Positions 1 through 11,814 of a DNA stretch of 64,000 nt are shown here, piece after piece. Position 1 is the stretch's first letter. Each line of letters opens with the position of its first letter. The notes under the pieces are model-generated. The model worked only from the letters and a program-made list of their open reading frames with translations. It had not been told where the DNA came from and did not search any database. The DNA comes from Theileria orientalis strain Shintoku (taxonomy: Eukaryota; Apicomplexa; Aconoidasida; Piroplasmida; Theileriidae), in assembly GCF_000740895.1 (NCBI RefSeq), contig NC_025260.1:744001-808000 (forward strand). Direction: 5' to 3'. Both the position numbers and the translations under genes were made by a program.

Positions 1-1057
1 GGTGCATAAATTAGAAGTAAGTTGGACTCGCGTTGCTCACGATCTTGCAGTTGAAGAAAAATTTTGACTTCGGCAACAGTCTTTTGAACGTGCACCTGAA
101 ACAGTCAGAGGACTCGCTTCCTCCAGTTATGTATTCGAACGAGGGGACGCTGGACCCGACTGTTAAGCCCCGACTGCAGAGAAACTTCCTTGAGCTTAAC
201 GAGCTGACTTTGGACTATACGGTACGTGACCCCGTTCTCAATTCACTTCAGGTTAAACTAAACAACGACCTCTCCGCCACTTCCAACTTTGTAGTTGATC
301 TTCCAAAGACATTGCAGGTTACACTGAGAGGTACTTATGATCAGTTAGCATGATTGGAAATTGATTTTCAGGCTTGAGTGGTGACTTGAAGGAGATTAGC
401 GTTAATACTGAGGATCTGCTGAAGAGGCTTGATTTTGTTCTTAAATATCGCAATTCACTAATGGGAACATCATACAACTTCCGTTCAAGTACGTGCTATT
501 ACACATTTCATTTGTATAATACTTTATTATATTATATTATGAAGTCAGTTAACTATTTATTGATACTAGTAACGGCGCCCCTTTTGGTGCAATCACACTA
601 CTGTTTTAGGCGAAAAGACCGTCGAGTTGATACAAAGGTTTGAGAATTTGTATAAGTTGTTTGGAAAACACGTTAACGTTACCCCTAAGTTGGAAGTAGT
701 GCTGGATAAAAACAACAAGTTGTCGTACAGGGGCTGCCTTGTGCTCAAGAGGGACAACCTGACCATTACGCCGATTTTACACTCAAATCCCAAGTAGGTC
801 ATTGTTTTAACCCTGCTTGGCCTTTATTTTAACTCTGGTTAACCTGGATTTTTAGGAAATGTGAGTTGGCGATGGAGGCTAAGCTGACTGACGAGGTGAA
901 GGTGGGCATGTTTGTCAACCGTGACAAGAACGTGTACCTCAACTTGAGTTACGAGAGTCGTTGGGGGAAGCACTCCTGGCAGCAGTTCGCGCTCAGGTTC
1001 GTGCTCTCCGACGTCCTCAAGTCCTACGCGTACGTGCATAACGAAGTACAGCTTTAA
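1..1057 (+). CDS. Unrecognised beta-rich protein, 5'-truncated (3' exons)
   Basis: This is the 3' part of a spliced gene that begins before the window. Exons that keep one open frame are 1-16, 51-330, 372-488, 610-793 and 856-1057, with GT...AG borders and a TAA stop. The product shows many alternating hydrophobic and polar strands, for example LTLDYTV, LQVTLRG, LEVVLDK and VYLNLSYESRW. That pattern would suit a beta-barrel or a beta-sandwich. I do not recognise the family and assign no function. A porin-like or outer-membrane protein is one possibility, but nothing in the visible sequence proves it. The gene converges on SmF, with about 120 bp between the two stops. Confidence 0.6.
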
Positions 1058-1178
1058 TTTATTAAATTAACGTTACACATCTTCCTGCTAAGCTCGGTAA
1101 CTGGGCCTCCGATTTCCTGTTTGGGGGTCTGCATTACACGAGTATGTAGCTGAGAAAGGTGGCCGGGCGGCATTCGTG

Positions 1179-1556
1179 TTACCCAGTATTCTCCCTCACA
1201 TATAACATGTTGTTGCACCTGAATACTGCTGTTTCAGCTCGAAACTTACCTGATTAGAATGTCGTTTCCCAGTTTACCCTTTAACACCCCGTTCTCCCAC
1301 TCCTCGGGGTCCTGAAGTTGCAGGTTCATGTAACTATCGAACGATTTGAGGGTTCCTAAGGATGCGTTTGGTTAAATAAAAGGATTCTGAGCTCTTACCT
1401 TTGTATTCCATTCCCCATTTGAGTTTAACGACCACGGCTTTGCCGGCGAGACTTGTTAGGAACGGTTTCGGGTTCAATGGAGCCCCGGCCTGAAAAAACA
1501 GTCGTTAATAAACAAAAACAAATATATTTTGCACTTACCGTTTTGGATTCCACCAT
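1179..1556 (-). CDS. SNRPF: Small nuclear ribonucleoprotein F (SmF), core Sm ring protein
   Basis: Four exons on the minus strand (1539-1556, 1399-1489, 1250-1355, 1179-1218) join in phase to give about 84 residues. The N-terminal stretch [20 protein letters not shown] and the following [20 protein letters not shown] form the Sm1 motif, and [13 protein letters not shown] forms the Sm2 motif typical of SmF. SmF sits in the heptameric Sm ring of U1, U2, U4 and U5 snRNPs and binds the uridine-rich Sm site, so it acts in pre-mRNA splicing in the nucleus. The introns are 49, 43 and 31 nt. The acidic C-terminal tail seen in animal SmF is missing; the protein ends soon after Sm2. It is divergent from METTL1, with 240 bp between the start codons. 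Confidence 0.9.
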
Positions 1557-1796
1557 CTTTATCAATATTTAACAATAAAATACATATAATTAAAATCTCA
1601 ATATAGGTCGAATAAAGAACAATATTCTACTTATTACAGTAATAAAATATACATACATAAGTCACAAATAGGATGTAGATAGTGTTTTTAATTTAAATTT
1701 ATCAAGTAAAGTTATTTCATTTATCCCCCAGACTATGTATATGAATAAGCTTGATGGTTCACTATAGTTTTGTCATATTAAAATTCGTCTTCTACA

Positions 1797-2952
<1,156 letters not shown>

Positions 2953-3325
2953 AAAAACATCGCAGAGATCATGAAAGTTAATGATCTATTACACACAAGA
3001 ACCACAAAGAATAAGTGAGAATATAATTGGGAGATTAAAGCTTAATCTAAAAGAAGATGAAAAGAGGTAAAAAAGGAATGTGAATTTGGAGTAGATGGTT
3101 TAAGAAAACACTTTTAAATTTTTACACATTTATGAGGGACTTTGGAAATTATGAGAGATCTTTAAAAAATATGGCTAAGTTGAGATGATGACCACATTGT
3201 CGGAATCTTCCAACGAAGATACGAAGTCGTGATCTGAAAATTGGGGTTTTAAGGCAAGATTTTAATAGGAATCTTCACTGTTACTCCCCACACATATTCT
3301 CCTCAGATTATTAGTATCTGTAAAA
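2953..3325. other. Intergenic spacer, 373 bp
   Basis: This is AT- and purine-rich DNA between METTL1 and the secreted protein gene. It should contain the METTL1 3' UTR and the promoter of the next gene. I see no ORF of note, no tRNA and no tandem repeat. GGAATCTTC-type words occur at about 3203 and 3268. Confidence 0.6.
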
Positions 3326-6300
3326 ATGGATGTAAAACTTAGACACTTAATTCTCGTTTATTTGGGCTGTATAAACCTCGTTAAGTCAAATCCACTAACA
3401 ACACTGTACCTGGATGTAGACGTAAGGGTGATACCGAGTGTGGCAGCACTAGGAGGGTCAGAAGAAGACGGCTACGCCTTCGAGGGCCCGGAATCGATGG
3501 AAGTTCACTCGACAGGAATGTTCGGAATCCCGATACCGAATGAACCCGTGGACGAAGAAGCGCTCTTCTTCACATACAACCACGACAAGCTGCACCTGCA
3601 AATGTACAAGGTGGACAACTGCACATATTATAGGCTCACTCCAAGAGTAGAGGGTTCGGTCAGAAGGATATTCAGAGGAATGTACAAGGTGTGGGAAAGT
3701 AAGGGAGTTGAGGAGTTCATGTACATGGTCTTCACTAAGCCAGTGAAGGGAGAAATGATTATCCACATGTTCGCGAAACAAGAAAATAGCTTCAGAAGGT
3801 ACCTGTACAACACGTATACGAAGATATTCTACCACGTGCATAGCAGTAAGACGATTTATAAAACGGTTAAGTCAGATGCGTTTCCAGAGTACAGAGCTGA
3901 TGCGACAGTAATAACGCACACCAATCTGATCCCAAGAGGGCCCTCGCACCCGTGGCCAGAAAGGCAAAAGTTGTTTATTGAAATACCAGAGCCACTGAAA
4001 GAGAGAGCAAGAAGAAGAGAAAAGGAACTTCAGGAAAAAGTACTGATGACGTCCACTTCGAAACCAGAAGAGTCACAAGCTGGGATTCAAGACGCAAAAG
4101 AACAAGAGTCACAAGGTGGAAGTCAAGAGGCAAAAGAACAAGACTCACAAGCAGGGAGTCAAGAGGCAACGGAAAAAAACCCGGAAGAACAGCCAAGCTC
4201 ATACTATAAACCCGGAAATCCGGTATTTACGTATAATTCATTTGAGGAAATGCTCAAGAAAAACCCGTTTCCAACTGTTTACATTACAAAAGACGGAACT
4301 CAGCATTACGATAATAAAAACCTTGGTTCGGAGGAAGTAGAGGTAATACGATTCATGCACGACCCAGTTTTGGTGGAGCTGGTAGCAGAAGAAAAGATGA
4401 GGGCGAAGTACGAACAACTCATGAAAAAAAAAGAAATGCTCAAAAGGGACACTAGAAAAGGAATACCCAGGAAGTTGGTAACAAATAACAATACGCCAGA
4501 AGAAGGTAACGATGAAGATACTTCAAGAGAAGGGAGACTTTTTACAGACGATGAACGAGTAGAGCAGAGTCAAAGTCAGGAAGAAAAGAACGAGAAAGAG
4601 GAAAAGAAAGAAGGAAAAGGAAAAGGTAAGGGTAGGAGTAAGAGTAAGTCCCAGGGGAAGGGACACGGAAATAAAAAGTCAGGCGATGACGATAAACCAG
4701 ACGAGGGACAAGGACAAGGAGGGGCCTCAGCAGGGGGTAGCGGAAGAAGCCAAGCAAGTGGCCACACCAGAGGACACAGCAGTGGACACAGCAGTGGACA
4801 CAGCAGCGGAACAGGGAGTAGGCATTCAGAAAGGTCAGGAGAGTCGAGTCGCGATAAGGACAAGCACCTCAGAGAGGACGAAGGAAGCCACGGAAAGCAT
4901 CACCAAAGGGGAGCAATGATCACACAGACATCACTAGAAGTGTTGAACAGGCCGAGAATAATAGGACCAGGTAACGACAAAAAATGAAATGATACCTTAG
5001 GAGGCAAGGAAAACCCCGAATATCACCGAACAAACTACGGAAATAGACGATTTGCGGCAATGTATCAGCCAGAATCGGAATACCCGAATTACTTAGAAGA
5101 CCAGCATCTTTTGAGAAACTACCCGCAAAGCCAAAACTTGGAGGACTGCGCAGAGGATGTGGACTGCCACTTGGATGCCTCAGACAATGATCATAGAAGA
5201 AGTTCATCCAGAAGGAAGCGCTCGACCAAAGAAGACCGGAGAGTGCCCGATCAAGCGAAGGAAGCGACGGAGAGGGCGACCGAAAACACTGAACCTCCAG
5301 CAGTGGAGCCGCAAAGGGAAGCAGGACAGTTTGAAGGCAGAACGCAAGACACTGACTACCTGGCTGAGCCCGAGCTTTCAATCATAAATGAAATTGAGAA
5401 GTTCATAAGGCCCGAATGGGACCAGCGGGAATCGAACAATGGATACCAGCGAGTGCGCGGGGCAGAAATCCCAGCCTCGTATAGCGTCGCGCAGCAGTCG
5501 GCGGGATGCGTAAAGGGGTACGGAGTGATTCCGGAGTCGCATCAGTTCTACCACCTGCAGCAGTCATACCAATCGCGCAAGATCTATCACTCGGAGGAGC
5601 CGCAGCAGCGGTACGTGGCGCAACAGTCTTACCAGACTCAGCAGTCGGATCAGTCGGTGCCCGAGGACCAGGAGGCCAGGGGAAGCCACGTCCTGTGCAT
5701 ACGAGGCCCGAAGAGCACGCAGCCGCTGGTGTTCCCCCCGAACGATCCCATATTCGAGCAGGGAGAGTCCCAGAGGGGCTCCGAGTTTGAACCGCACCTG
5801 GAGCCGTCCAACCACAGCTCGCCGCCCAAAAGGCTGCTCCTGTCCCAGAATGAGGAGCAGCAACTGGGAGGCTACCACGTAGGCGCAGTTCCAACGAGCT
5901 CAAGCGAAAACGACGGTGCTCCTGAGCCTGCTCTCGGAGCAGTGGCAGCGCCGATGGGTGTCGAGAGTTACGGTATGTCGGTGACGAATGAGACGCAGTC
6001 CATCTACCAAATGCAACGCTACAGTCCGGTGAGCTTAGGCGAGGGTGCCGCGGCGAATCAGGACTCGGAAAACAGGCTGCCTGCGCAGGAGCCGGGACCC
6101 AGTGCGCCAGCTCAGCAGGCAGAAGGGGGCGCGGCGGCCGTTCCAGAAAATAAGCCGCAAAAGGAGGTCAAGAAGAAGAGGCACGTGAGAAAGACGCGCG
6201 TGGTGCGCAAGACGATATACCCGGACACGTTTCTGCAGTACTACATCGCAGCCAACACGCACGGGTACATGGAGTGCGAGGACATGATTCCCAGTCTGCC

Positions 6301-6514
6301 GATCCTGCCGATCTTGCCTGAGCCCCAGGACGTCGTCGAGAGCTACACTGAGACCGAGAGCGACACTGACACGGCCGACGAGGGCGAAGTGCTCGACGAG
6401 TCGGGCCGTCCGATCACCGACCCGAGGTCGCCGAGGCCCACAAGAATCCGTTCACGTCGCAGCAGACGCCCCGAGCCTCCGAAACAGGAGGAATCCGCGT
6501 GCACAATATGTTAG
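3326..6514 (+). CDS. Predicted secreted low-complexity protein, FAINT-like region, CaaX-like C-terminus
   Basis: Two exons, 3326-4970 and 5001-6514, are joined by a 30-nt intron (gtaacg...ttag) in phase 1. The result is one protein of 1,052 residues. Residues 1-21 look like a signal peptide (KLRHLILVYLGCINLVKS). Residues of about 50-180 contain aromatic and basic strands with a W in VWESKGVEEF, which resembles Theileria FAINT (DUF529) modules; this is a resemblance, not a proven match. Then follow Q/E/K-rich repeats (SQAG/SQGG/SQEAKEQ, GHSSGHSSGHSSG), basic clusters that could be nuclear signals (KKKRHVRKTRVVRK), a Q/P-rich second half, an acidic patch and a final CTIC. The GC content rises strongly in exon 2. 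The architecture resembles Theileria schizont-secreted proteins (SVSP/Tash-like), but membership is not certain. The second exon could be read as a separate gene from the ATG at 5060, but the frame is open upstream of that ATG and it has no signal peptide of its own. Confidence 0.7.
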
Positions 6515-7112
6515 TTGCGATCACAACGTTTAACGCCCACACACTCAACCTCTAGTTATAAATCTGTTCTGTTTACCTCACTTTACAGACTTAATGTTGT
6601 TTTACACACCTACGTGGATACGAGGCCTCAAAGAAGGCAACTATTTCCTCATTTACTTGTTTTTATTCACAAAATCATACGACTGCAAGATTGCACATCG
6701 TTTGTATAAACAGAAGGCGCATCTATATATACACATTGGCCTTAAAATAAATTGGATCTATTAATTGTATAATGGATTCAAGATCAAGAAAACCATTTAT
6801 AACTCGTTCAGCCCTTAAAATTGAAATGTAAATGTTAAAAAGAAAGACATTGAAGAGTGTTTTGTCACAAATAATAAATAGAAGGAAGAATGAAGTTTAA
6901 AAGGATGGTATTTTTACAGGCTCAATTGTTTGAGATTCTAAAAACGGTTCTTTCCACAACCTATATGAGTTGAAGCGAATCTATGCAGATGAATACAATT
7001 ATTACAGATGGCGTATACTGCTAGAATAGATCTTTAAATCTCAGTCCCCCATAGGTACTTGAATATTTTATTCAAAATACATTTTTTGTTAAAATTAACA
7101 GTGATCACAAAG
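6515..7112. other. Intergenic spacer, about 600 bp
   Basis: AT-rich spacer between the two secreted-protein genes. A 64-codon ORF beginning directly after the upstream stop is most likely 3' UTR. I see no conserved protein, structural RNA or array. Confidence 0.5.
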
Positions 7113-7955
7113 ATGAATACCACTTTCGTAACTCTCGGCGCCTTACTGCTGCTTAAGTTCGCCTGTACTTCAAACGAGAACGAGGATCTTGAGGAAGTCC
7201 GCGAGGCGGTAGATTCGATAAATTGCGAGGTACAGAGGTTCATTAGCATATTTGAAGACTATATTATTCAGCAGAACAATCCCAGGAAGAAGCTAAAAAG
7301 ATCCAAGTCCGACCACGGCTCTGAAGGGAAGAAAGAGTACGCCCGTACACATTCGAGCATAGAATCACAGTTGAACCGTGAAGGACTAGAGCTTAACGTT
7401 GACGATCATGGACGGTTCGATTTTGTGCCCAAGAATGGAGTGGAATCTTCCAATAAGGCCAAAGATGAGCCACGTAAAAGCGAAGATTCCGGCGCGCAGG
7501 CCCAAAAAGGCCATCAATCCGATACACTTAAATCCACCAAAAAAAGGAGGCCAAGTGTACATTTTGAGAGAAAGTCGAGGTCTTTGACCAGAAGTGGAGC
7601 TCGCAGAAAGAGAGCCAAAGGCAGCGACAGCTCTTCCGAGGAGCCCATTCCAATTAAGTCCAGATACGTGGAGCATACATTCACAGAGCAAGACACTAAC
7701 CAGGAGCCTAATCACGATGAGGACGACGATCTTGACGATGATCTGGACAATGAAATAGCCGAGCTAACTTCAAACCTATCTAACACGACCATCGACGATG
7801 AAGCGAAGTGCGCCAGAAGAAAGGTCAGAAGCAGCTCTGAGGACAGGTACAACAGGAGGGTGCACGGCCACTGTTGTGACAGTAGCGACGAGGAAACAAA
7901 GCAGTTCGAAAAAGACGAAAAAGATATTCTTTATAACAAGTTCAAGTCATTGTAA
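7113..7955 (+). CDS. Predicted secreted, highly charged protein of unknown function
   Basis: Single exon, 280 residues from the ATG at 7113. I chose this start over the in-frame ATG at 7059 because it places a clean signal peptide at the N-terminus (MNTTFVTLGALLLLKFACTS). After cleavage the protein is hydrophilic. There is a short helical, acidic segment (ENEDLEEVREAVDSINCEV), then basic clusters that could serve as nuclear localisation signals (RKKLKRSKS, KKRRPSVHFERKSRS, ARRKRAKGSDSSSEE), an aspartate-rich patch (DEDDDLDDDLDNE), and a cysteine- and histidine-containing stretch before the end. No transmembrane segment follows the signal. It lies directly behind another predicted secreted protein on the same strand. 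Family unknown; a secreted effector is a reasonable guess, not a demonstration. Confidence 0.65.
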   Translation: MNTTFVTLGALLLLKFACTSNENEDLEEVREAVDSINCEVQRFISIFEDYIIQQNNPRKKLKRSKSDHGSEGKKEYARTHSSIESQLNREGLELNVDDHGRFDFVPKNGVESSNKAKDEPRKSEDSGAQAQKGHQSDTLKSTKKRRPSVHFERKSRSLTRSGARRKRAKGSDSSSEEPIPIKSRYVEHTFTEQDTNQEPNHDEDDDLDDDLDNEIAELTSNLSNTTIDDEAKCARRKVRSSSEDRYNRRVHGHCCDSSDEETKQFEKDEKDILYNKFKSL

Positions 7956-8421
7956 ATTAGTTATTTTAAGCGTTCAGATAGCCTGAGCCAATTTAAATCT
8001 GGGCGTTTTCAGAATGTGCACGGTAGCAGTATTTGAAACAGCCCAAATTCCTAATATTATTAAAGATTCCAGTCAAATAACCCTGGAACACCTATAATAA
8101 TGTTTAATTGTAAATGATAGCATGTTTAACTCTTGTGTTTGTGTATGTATTTTCCACCATTTTATAGTAGCCAAAAAACTGCTAAGCCCTTAATATTTAA
8201 AAAATCTAAATGACTTTGCATAATTTAATACATAACATCTACATATTTTACTTTAACGCTAAAAATTAAAGTTTAAAACATTTATTTTAAAACACTGTCA
8301 TACATCACACACCCTATATTGTCGTAGATGTATTTCATCATTGTTGCTGTTGTCGTTTTAATTTTAAATTTACAAAATCAGGTCACTCAGGCGCCTCTGT
8401 ACTCTATTTTCTGCGAGGAGG
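7956..8421. other. Intergenic spacer, about 465 bp
   Basis: AT-rich spacer upstream of the dUTPase gene. It carries one copy of GATTCCA at 8065-8071, about 350 bp before the dUTPase start. No ORF or repeat array was seen. Confidence 0.5.
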
Positions 8422-8949
8422 ATGCACGTTTTACTTAAGCCTAGCAACGACGATGTCAAGAGCCTATATGTCGATCACAAATCTTTCTATGAGGGCGACT
8501 CTGGCCTGGATCTTTTTTGTATCGAGGACCAGACCATTGAGCCTCACCACACTGTGACTGTCAATCTCGGCATTCGCGTTTCCGCCTTCGAGACTCTCGA
8601 AAACGGTATGCTCGGCAAGTCGGTCGGATGGCTCCTCTTTCCCAGGAGCAGCATTTCTAAGACTCCGTTGCGGCTTTCCAACTCAGGTATGCATTGCCAT
8701 GATCATCTTTTTCAGTTGGCGTCATTGACGCTCAATTCCGTGGCGAATTGCGTCTTTCTCTCGACAACATTAAGGACTTTCCCTATACCATAAAGAGGGG
8801 TGACCGTCTTGTTCAAATGGTTTCCTATGACGGCAAGGAGATTACCTTCAAGGTACTCTTTCTGATCCATCATTTTTTATTTTTAGGTTGTTGATGAGCT
8901 AGACGAGACTGTCCGTGGCAGCAAAGGCTTTGGTTCTACTGGCAGGTAG
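8422..8949 (+). CDS. DUT: Deoxyuridine 5'-triphosphate nucleotidohydrolase (dUTPase)
   Basis: The enzyme hydrolyses dUTP to dUMP and pyrophosphate, keeping uracil out of DNA and feeding dTMP synthesis. Three exons (8422-8686, 8716-8852, 8887-8949) give 154 residues, a usual length for the trimeric family; introns are 29 and 34 nt. All five motifs are present in order: GDSGLDLF (I), LLFPRSSISKTPLRLSNS (II), GVIDAQFRGEL (III), IKRGDRLVQMV (IV), and RGSKGFGSTGR (V). The sequence is closest in pattern to apicomplexan dUTPases, sharing SSISKTPLRL and VxELDET with the Plasmodium enzyme. Motif III has phenylalanine where the family usually has the tyrosine that shields the 2' position of the sugar. 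No organelle leader is seen. Confidence 0.95.
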
Positions 8950-9122
8950 TACATCACTCACCACCTTGTTTACCGCCGATTAATTAAATTATAACTCGCA
9001 TTGTGGCTGTTTTAAATAAAACAGCTTAATATAATCGTAATTTTACACTATTTCACTTACTTTTCCTCTGTTTTTCTATGTTTGTTTACACACTCATGAA
9101 TGTGTTTACATGTGTACACTTT

Positions 9123-9232
9123 CAACATTAATAAGCTTTCAACAATGTTAATAAACTTTCAACACCATGTATACATTCGCAACAATGTTAATATATCGTC
9201 AACAACACGTATACATCATCAACATTAAATTT
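9123..9232. repeat. Degenerate 20-bp tandem repeat
   Basis: The word CAAC recurs at 9140, 9160, 9180, 9200 and 9220, exactly 20 bp apart, with a first copy at 9123. Units alternate between a CAACAATGTTAATA type and a CAACA..GTATACAT type, so the larger period is 40 bp. The array is non-coding and sits behind dUTPase. Confidence 0.7.
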
Positions 9233-9290
9233 AAGTACATATGCGTTCAAGTGTCTGTTTTAATATATTCGCACGCATGAATATAAACAC

Positions 9291-9390
9291 ATATACACAA
9301 ATACACGTTCATAAATCTGTATTCGCATATATACACAAATACACGTTCATAAATCTGTATTCGCATATATACACAAATACACGTTCATAA
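9291..9390. repeat. 38-bp minisatellite, about 2.6 copies
   Basis: The unit begins ATATACACAAATACACGTTC and is repeated at 9291, 9329 and 9367. The first two units are identical over 38 bp and the third diverges near its end. It lies just past the stop codon of the minus-strand hypothetical gene. Confidence 0.85.
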
Positions 9391-9403
9391 ATGTGCATAT
9401 ATA

Positions 9404-11814
9404 TTACAAGCTAGATCGCTTATTTCTTCTGTGCTCGCTTTCTGACGGTGACATGTTGCGCTTCTGTTTCTGTTCCTCGTCTTTTAAAATTCTTATGTAC
9501 TTCAGCTTCAGTCTACAACTCCACTTACTTCCATACAAGTTTACCAGTAAATCCTATTCATATTTGTTATAGGGATATCACTTATCATAAATTCCAGTAG
9601 TAATACTTGTACCATAATTGCCATTTTGCTACTATAGTTAAGGCTATTTTCTATTACTGTAATTACTATGTTGCTAATATCCTAACGCTTAAATACCGGT
9701 ACAATTGTGGCTAATTAACCAATGAACTCTTACACAATACCTGTATTTCGTTGTTGCCCAGCTTTGCGAACTCTGCTGCCTTAATCTCGTAGCTGCTTTC
9801 TATCTCGTTCTGCTTCTCGTTGACTATGTTTTCTATGTCCTCCTCCAGGTACGAGGAGTACTTTCTTATCAGCTGCAGCCACCTCGGTATCGAGTCGACC
9901 ATCATGTCTTCTGAGCACGAGAGTACCACCTTGTCTACGTCGCTCCAGTCCGCGTGTCTGTGGCACTGGCACGTCTTCACTTCGCTCTTTCTGTAGATCG
10001 CGTACTCCTTCAGGTACTTCTTGTATACCAAGTCCATGTACTCATCTGTTTCCGAGTCGTCTTCTTCGCTATCGCTGTTCGATATCATTTCTGTGGTGAT
10101 GTAACTGTTTATCATTGCTCCTTCCGCCGTGTTCGTACTTGTGTTTTCTGTGAACTTGTCTCCATCTGGTGACGTTTCCTTCCCCATGCTCATGTTTCCG
10201 AACGAGAAGTACTCGTCGACGTTGTTTTCGTACAGGTACTTGCTGTACAGCGAGGACAGACTCACGTACGTGTGGTGCTGGTACTCGTCTGAGTAGTCGT
10301 AGTGCTTCTCCAGCGCGAACCTGTACGGGCTCGTCATAAGTATCAGCGCCTGCCTTGGGAAGTGGTCGAAGTCTGCCAGCCATATGTAGAATATCTTCTT
10401 AAAGCTCGTGTCTATGTTCGGCGGCCTCACTGAGAACGACGTCACCATGATGAACGGGATGAACGACCTCAGCAGGTCCGTCGTTCCCGTTGCTGACAGC
10501 GACGGGTTAACCCACAGGCAGTTGAGGCACCTTTCGTTGTTCGACAATATTTCAATCAGACACCATGCCACCAGCTTACTTCTCTTCACGCTTCCCAGTT
10601 CCGTTTTCGCGGTATGCGGCAGTGTGTTAAGTGATATAAACAGTCCTATGTGTTTTCATTATCAAATGCCTTAGTTAATCATACACAAATACATATGTGT
10701 GCTGCTACTATATATACATACATATCAATACGTGTGTGCATACTTCTTCATATGACTGATACATAAATACATACACACGTACATATCAAAATGCATAAAT
10801 ATCTAAGCTCAGTAGTCTACTCATTTTACGCAGTTACACAGTCAAACACACAAATTTACCTGTAAAATCCTCGTCGTTCAGGTCCTTCTTGATGTCCTGG
10901 AGGTACTTAAGAAAGTTTGTGTGCGGCTCGAAGAGCAGGAAGGGCGACCTAAAGTTCCTCAGCTCCGTGCACGAGTTGTACTCCGTCTCAAAGAACGACC
11001 TCGACCTCAGTATCTGCTCCACTATGTGTCGCCGCTGCCTCGATATGAAGTGGTAGGACGGGTACGACGTGCTTCCGTAGTACCTCGGCGTCCTCCTGCT
11101 CGCCGGACTCGCGGCGCCTTCTGCATCGATGGGCAGCCTTCTCACCTTCACCACCAGCCCGTGCCTCGCGAAAAAGGACGCGCACGTGGTCGTCAGCTTA
11201 TTTTCCAGGTGGTACGCTATGTCGTCCCTGATCGTCTCCGTCTTCTTGTAGTAGTTCATGTTTATGTTGAACTGCTTGCTGCTCTTGCTCGACGTGTTTG
11301 CGCTATTCGGCGTGCTCTGTTCCGACGGGCTTGCGCTCTTGCTCGTTTTACTCCTTGATCCGACGCTCGTTTGCCTCGTCCTCAGTCTATTGAACAACTT
11401 CCTCTTCCTGTTCTCTGGCCCGAACAGCAGGTTAAAGAAGTACATTCTTTCGTACCCTATGTACTCATCCTCTGGAATATCCAGGTACGCCCATGCTGCA
11501 TTTGTGAAGTCTCTGATTCCGTTTTCGAAACTGTTTTCGATGCTCTTCATAAGTTTTTTTTTATGTGCATCTGGGATTGCGCTTTGTTCTGTGGGTTTTG
11601 TTATCTTTTGTTGCGATGTTTCACTGTTTTCGGATGCTGCACCTTCTGTGGCTTGTGTTTTGCTAGCTGTGTGTTTGTGTTTGGGCGATTTGGTTGCCGA
11701 TTTCGCTTTAGATCCATCTCGTGTGTCTGGCCCTGTAAGTTGGCTTAACGAGGTGCAAATAAACGACGTCAGATGGTTAGACGAGCCCTTGCTAATCAGA
11801 ATTTGATTAGTCAT
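9404..11814 (-). CDS. Conserved-looking hypothetical protein, three exons
   Basis: Exons 10860-11814, 9736-10645 and 9404-9512 join in phase with GT...AG borders to give 657 residues. The start is the first in-frame ATG; the frame is open a little further upstream but only from TTG. Residues of about 35-105 are low complexity (S/T/K/Q-rich). A structured region follows (WAYLDIPEDEYIGYERMYFF), then a second S-rich linker. The best-conserved-looking part spans exons 1 and 2 and includes FEPHTNFLKYLQDIKKDL, LVAWCLIEILSNNERCLNC and SFIPFIMVTSFSVRPP. An acidic segment (DSEEDDSETDEY) and a basic tail close the protein. No signal peptide or clear membrane span is visible. I do not recognise the family. 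The last exon is less certain: a donor at 9740 with another acceptor could give a different tail. Confidence 0.65.

Larger units (their letters stand above)
8950..9403. other. Convergent intergenic spacer with repeats
   Basis: This spacer separates the 3' ends of dUTPase (+) and the hypothetical gene (-). It is filled by two different tandem-repeat arrays, listed separately, with AT-rich DNA around them. No ORF of note was seen. Confidence 0.6.

Noticed and set aside
5403..5903. Minus-strand ORF of 166 codons opposite the secreted protein gene
   Set aside because: The plus-strand frame continues from the upstream exon and carries acidic and basic patterning; the antisense frame has no start context or family.
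5060..6514. Separate gene starting at ATG 5060
   Set aside because: The frame is open upstream of this ATG to a clean acceptor at 5000 and joins in phase to the previous ORF; alone it has no signal peptide or own promoter space.
6515..6709. 64-codon ORF directly behind the secreted gene
   Set aside because: No start context, no domain, AT-rich; most likely 3' UTR.
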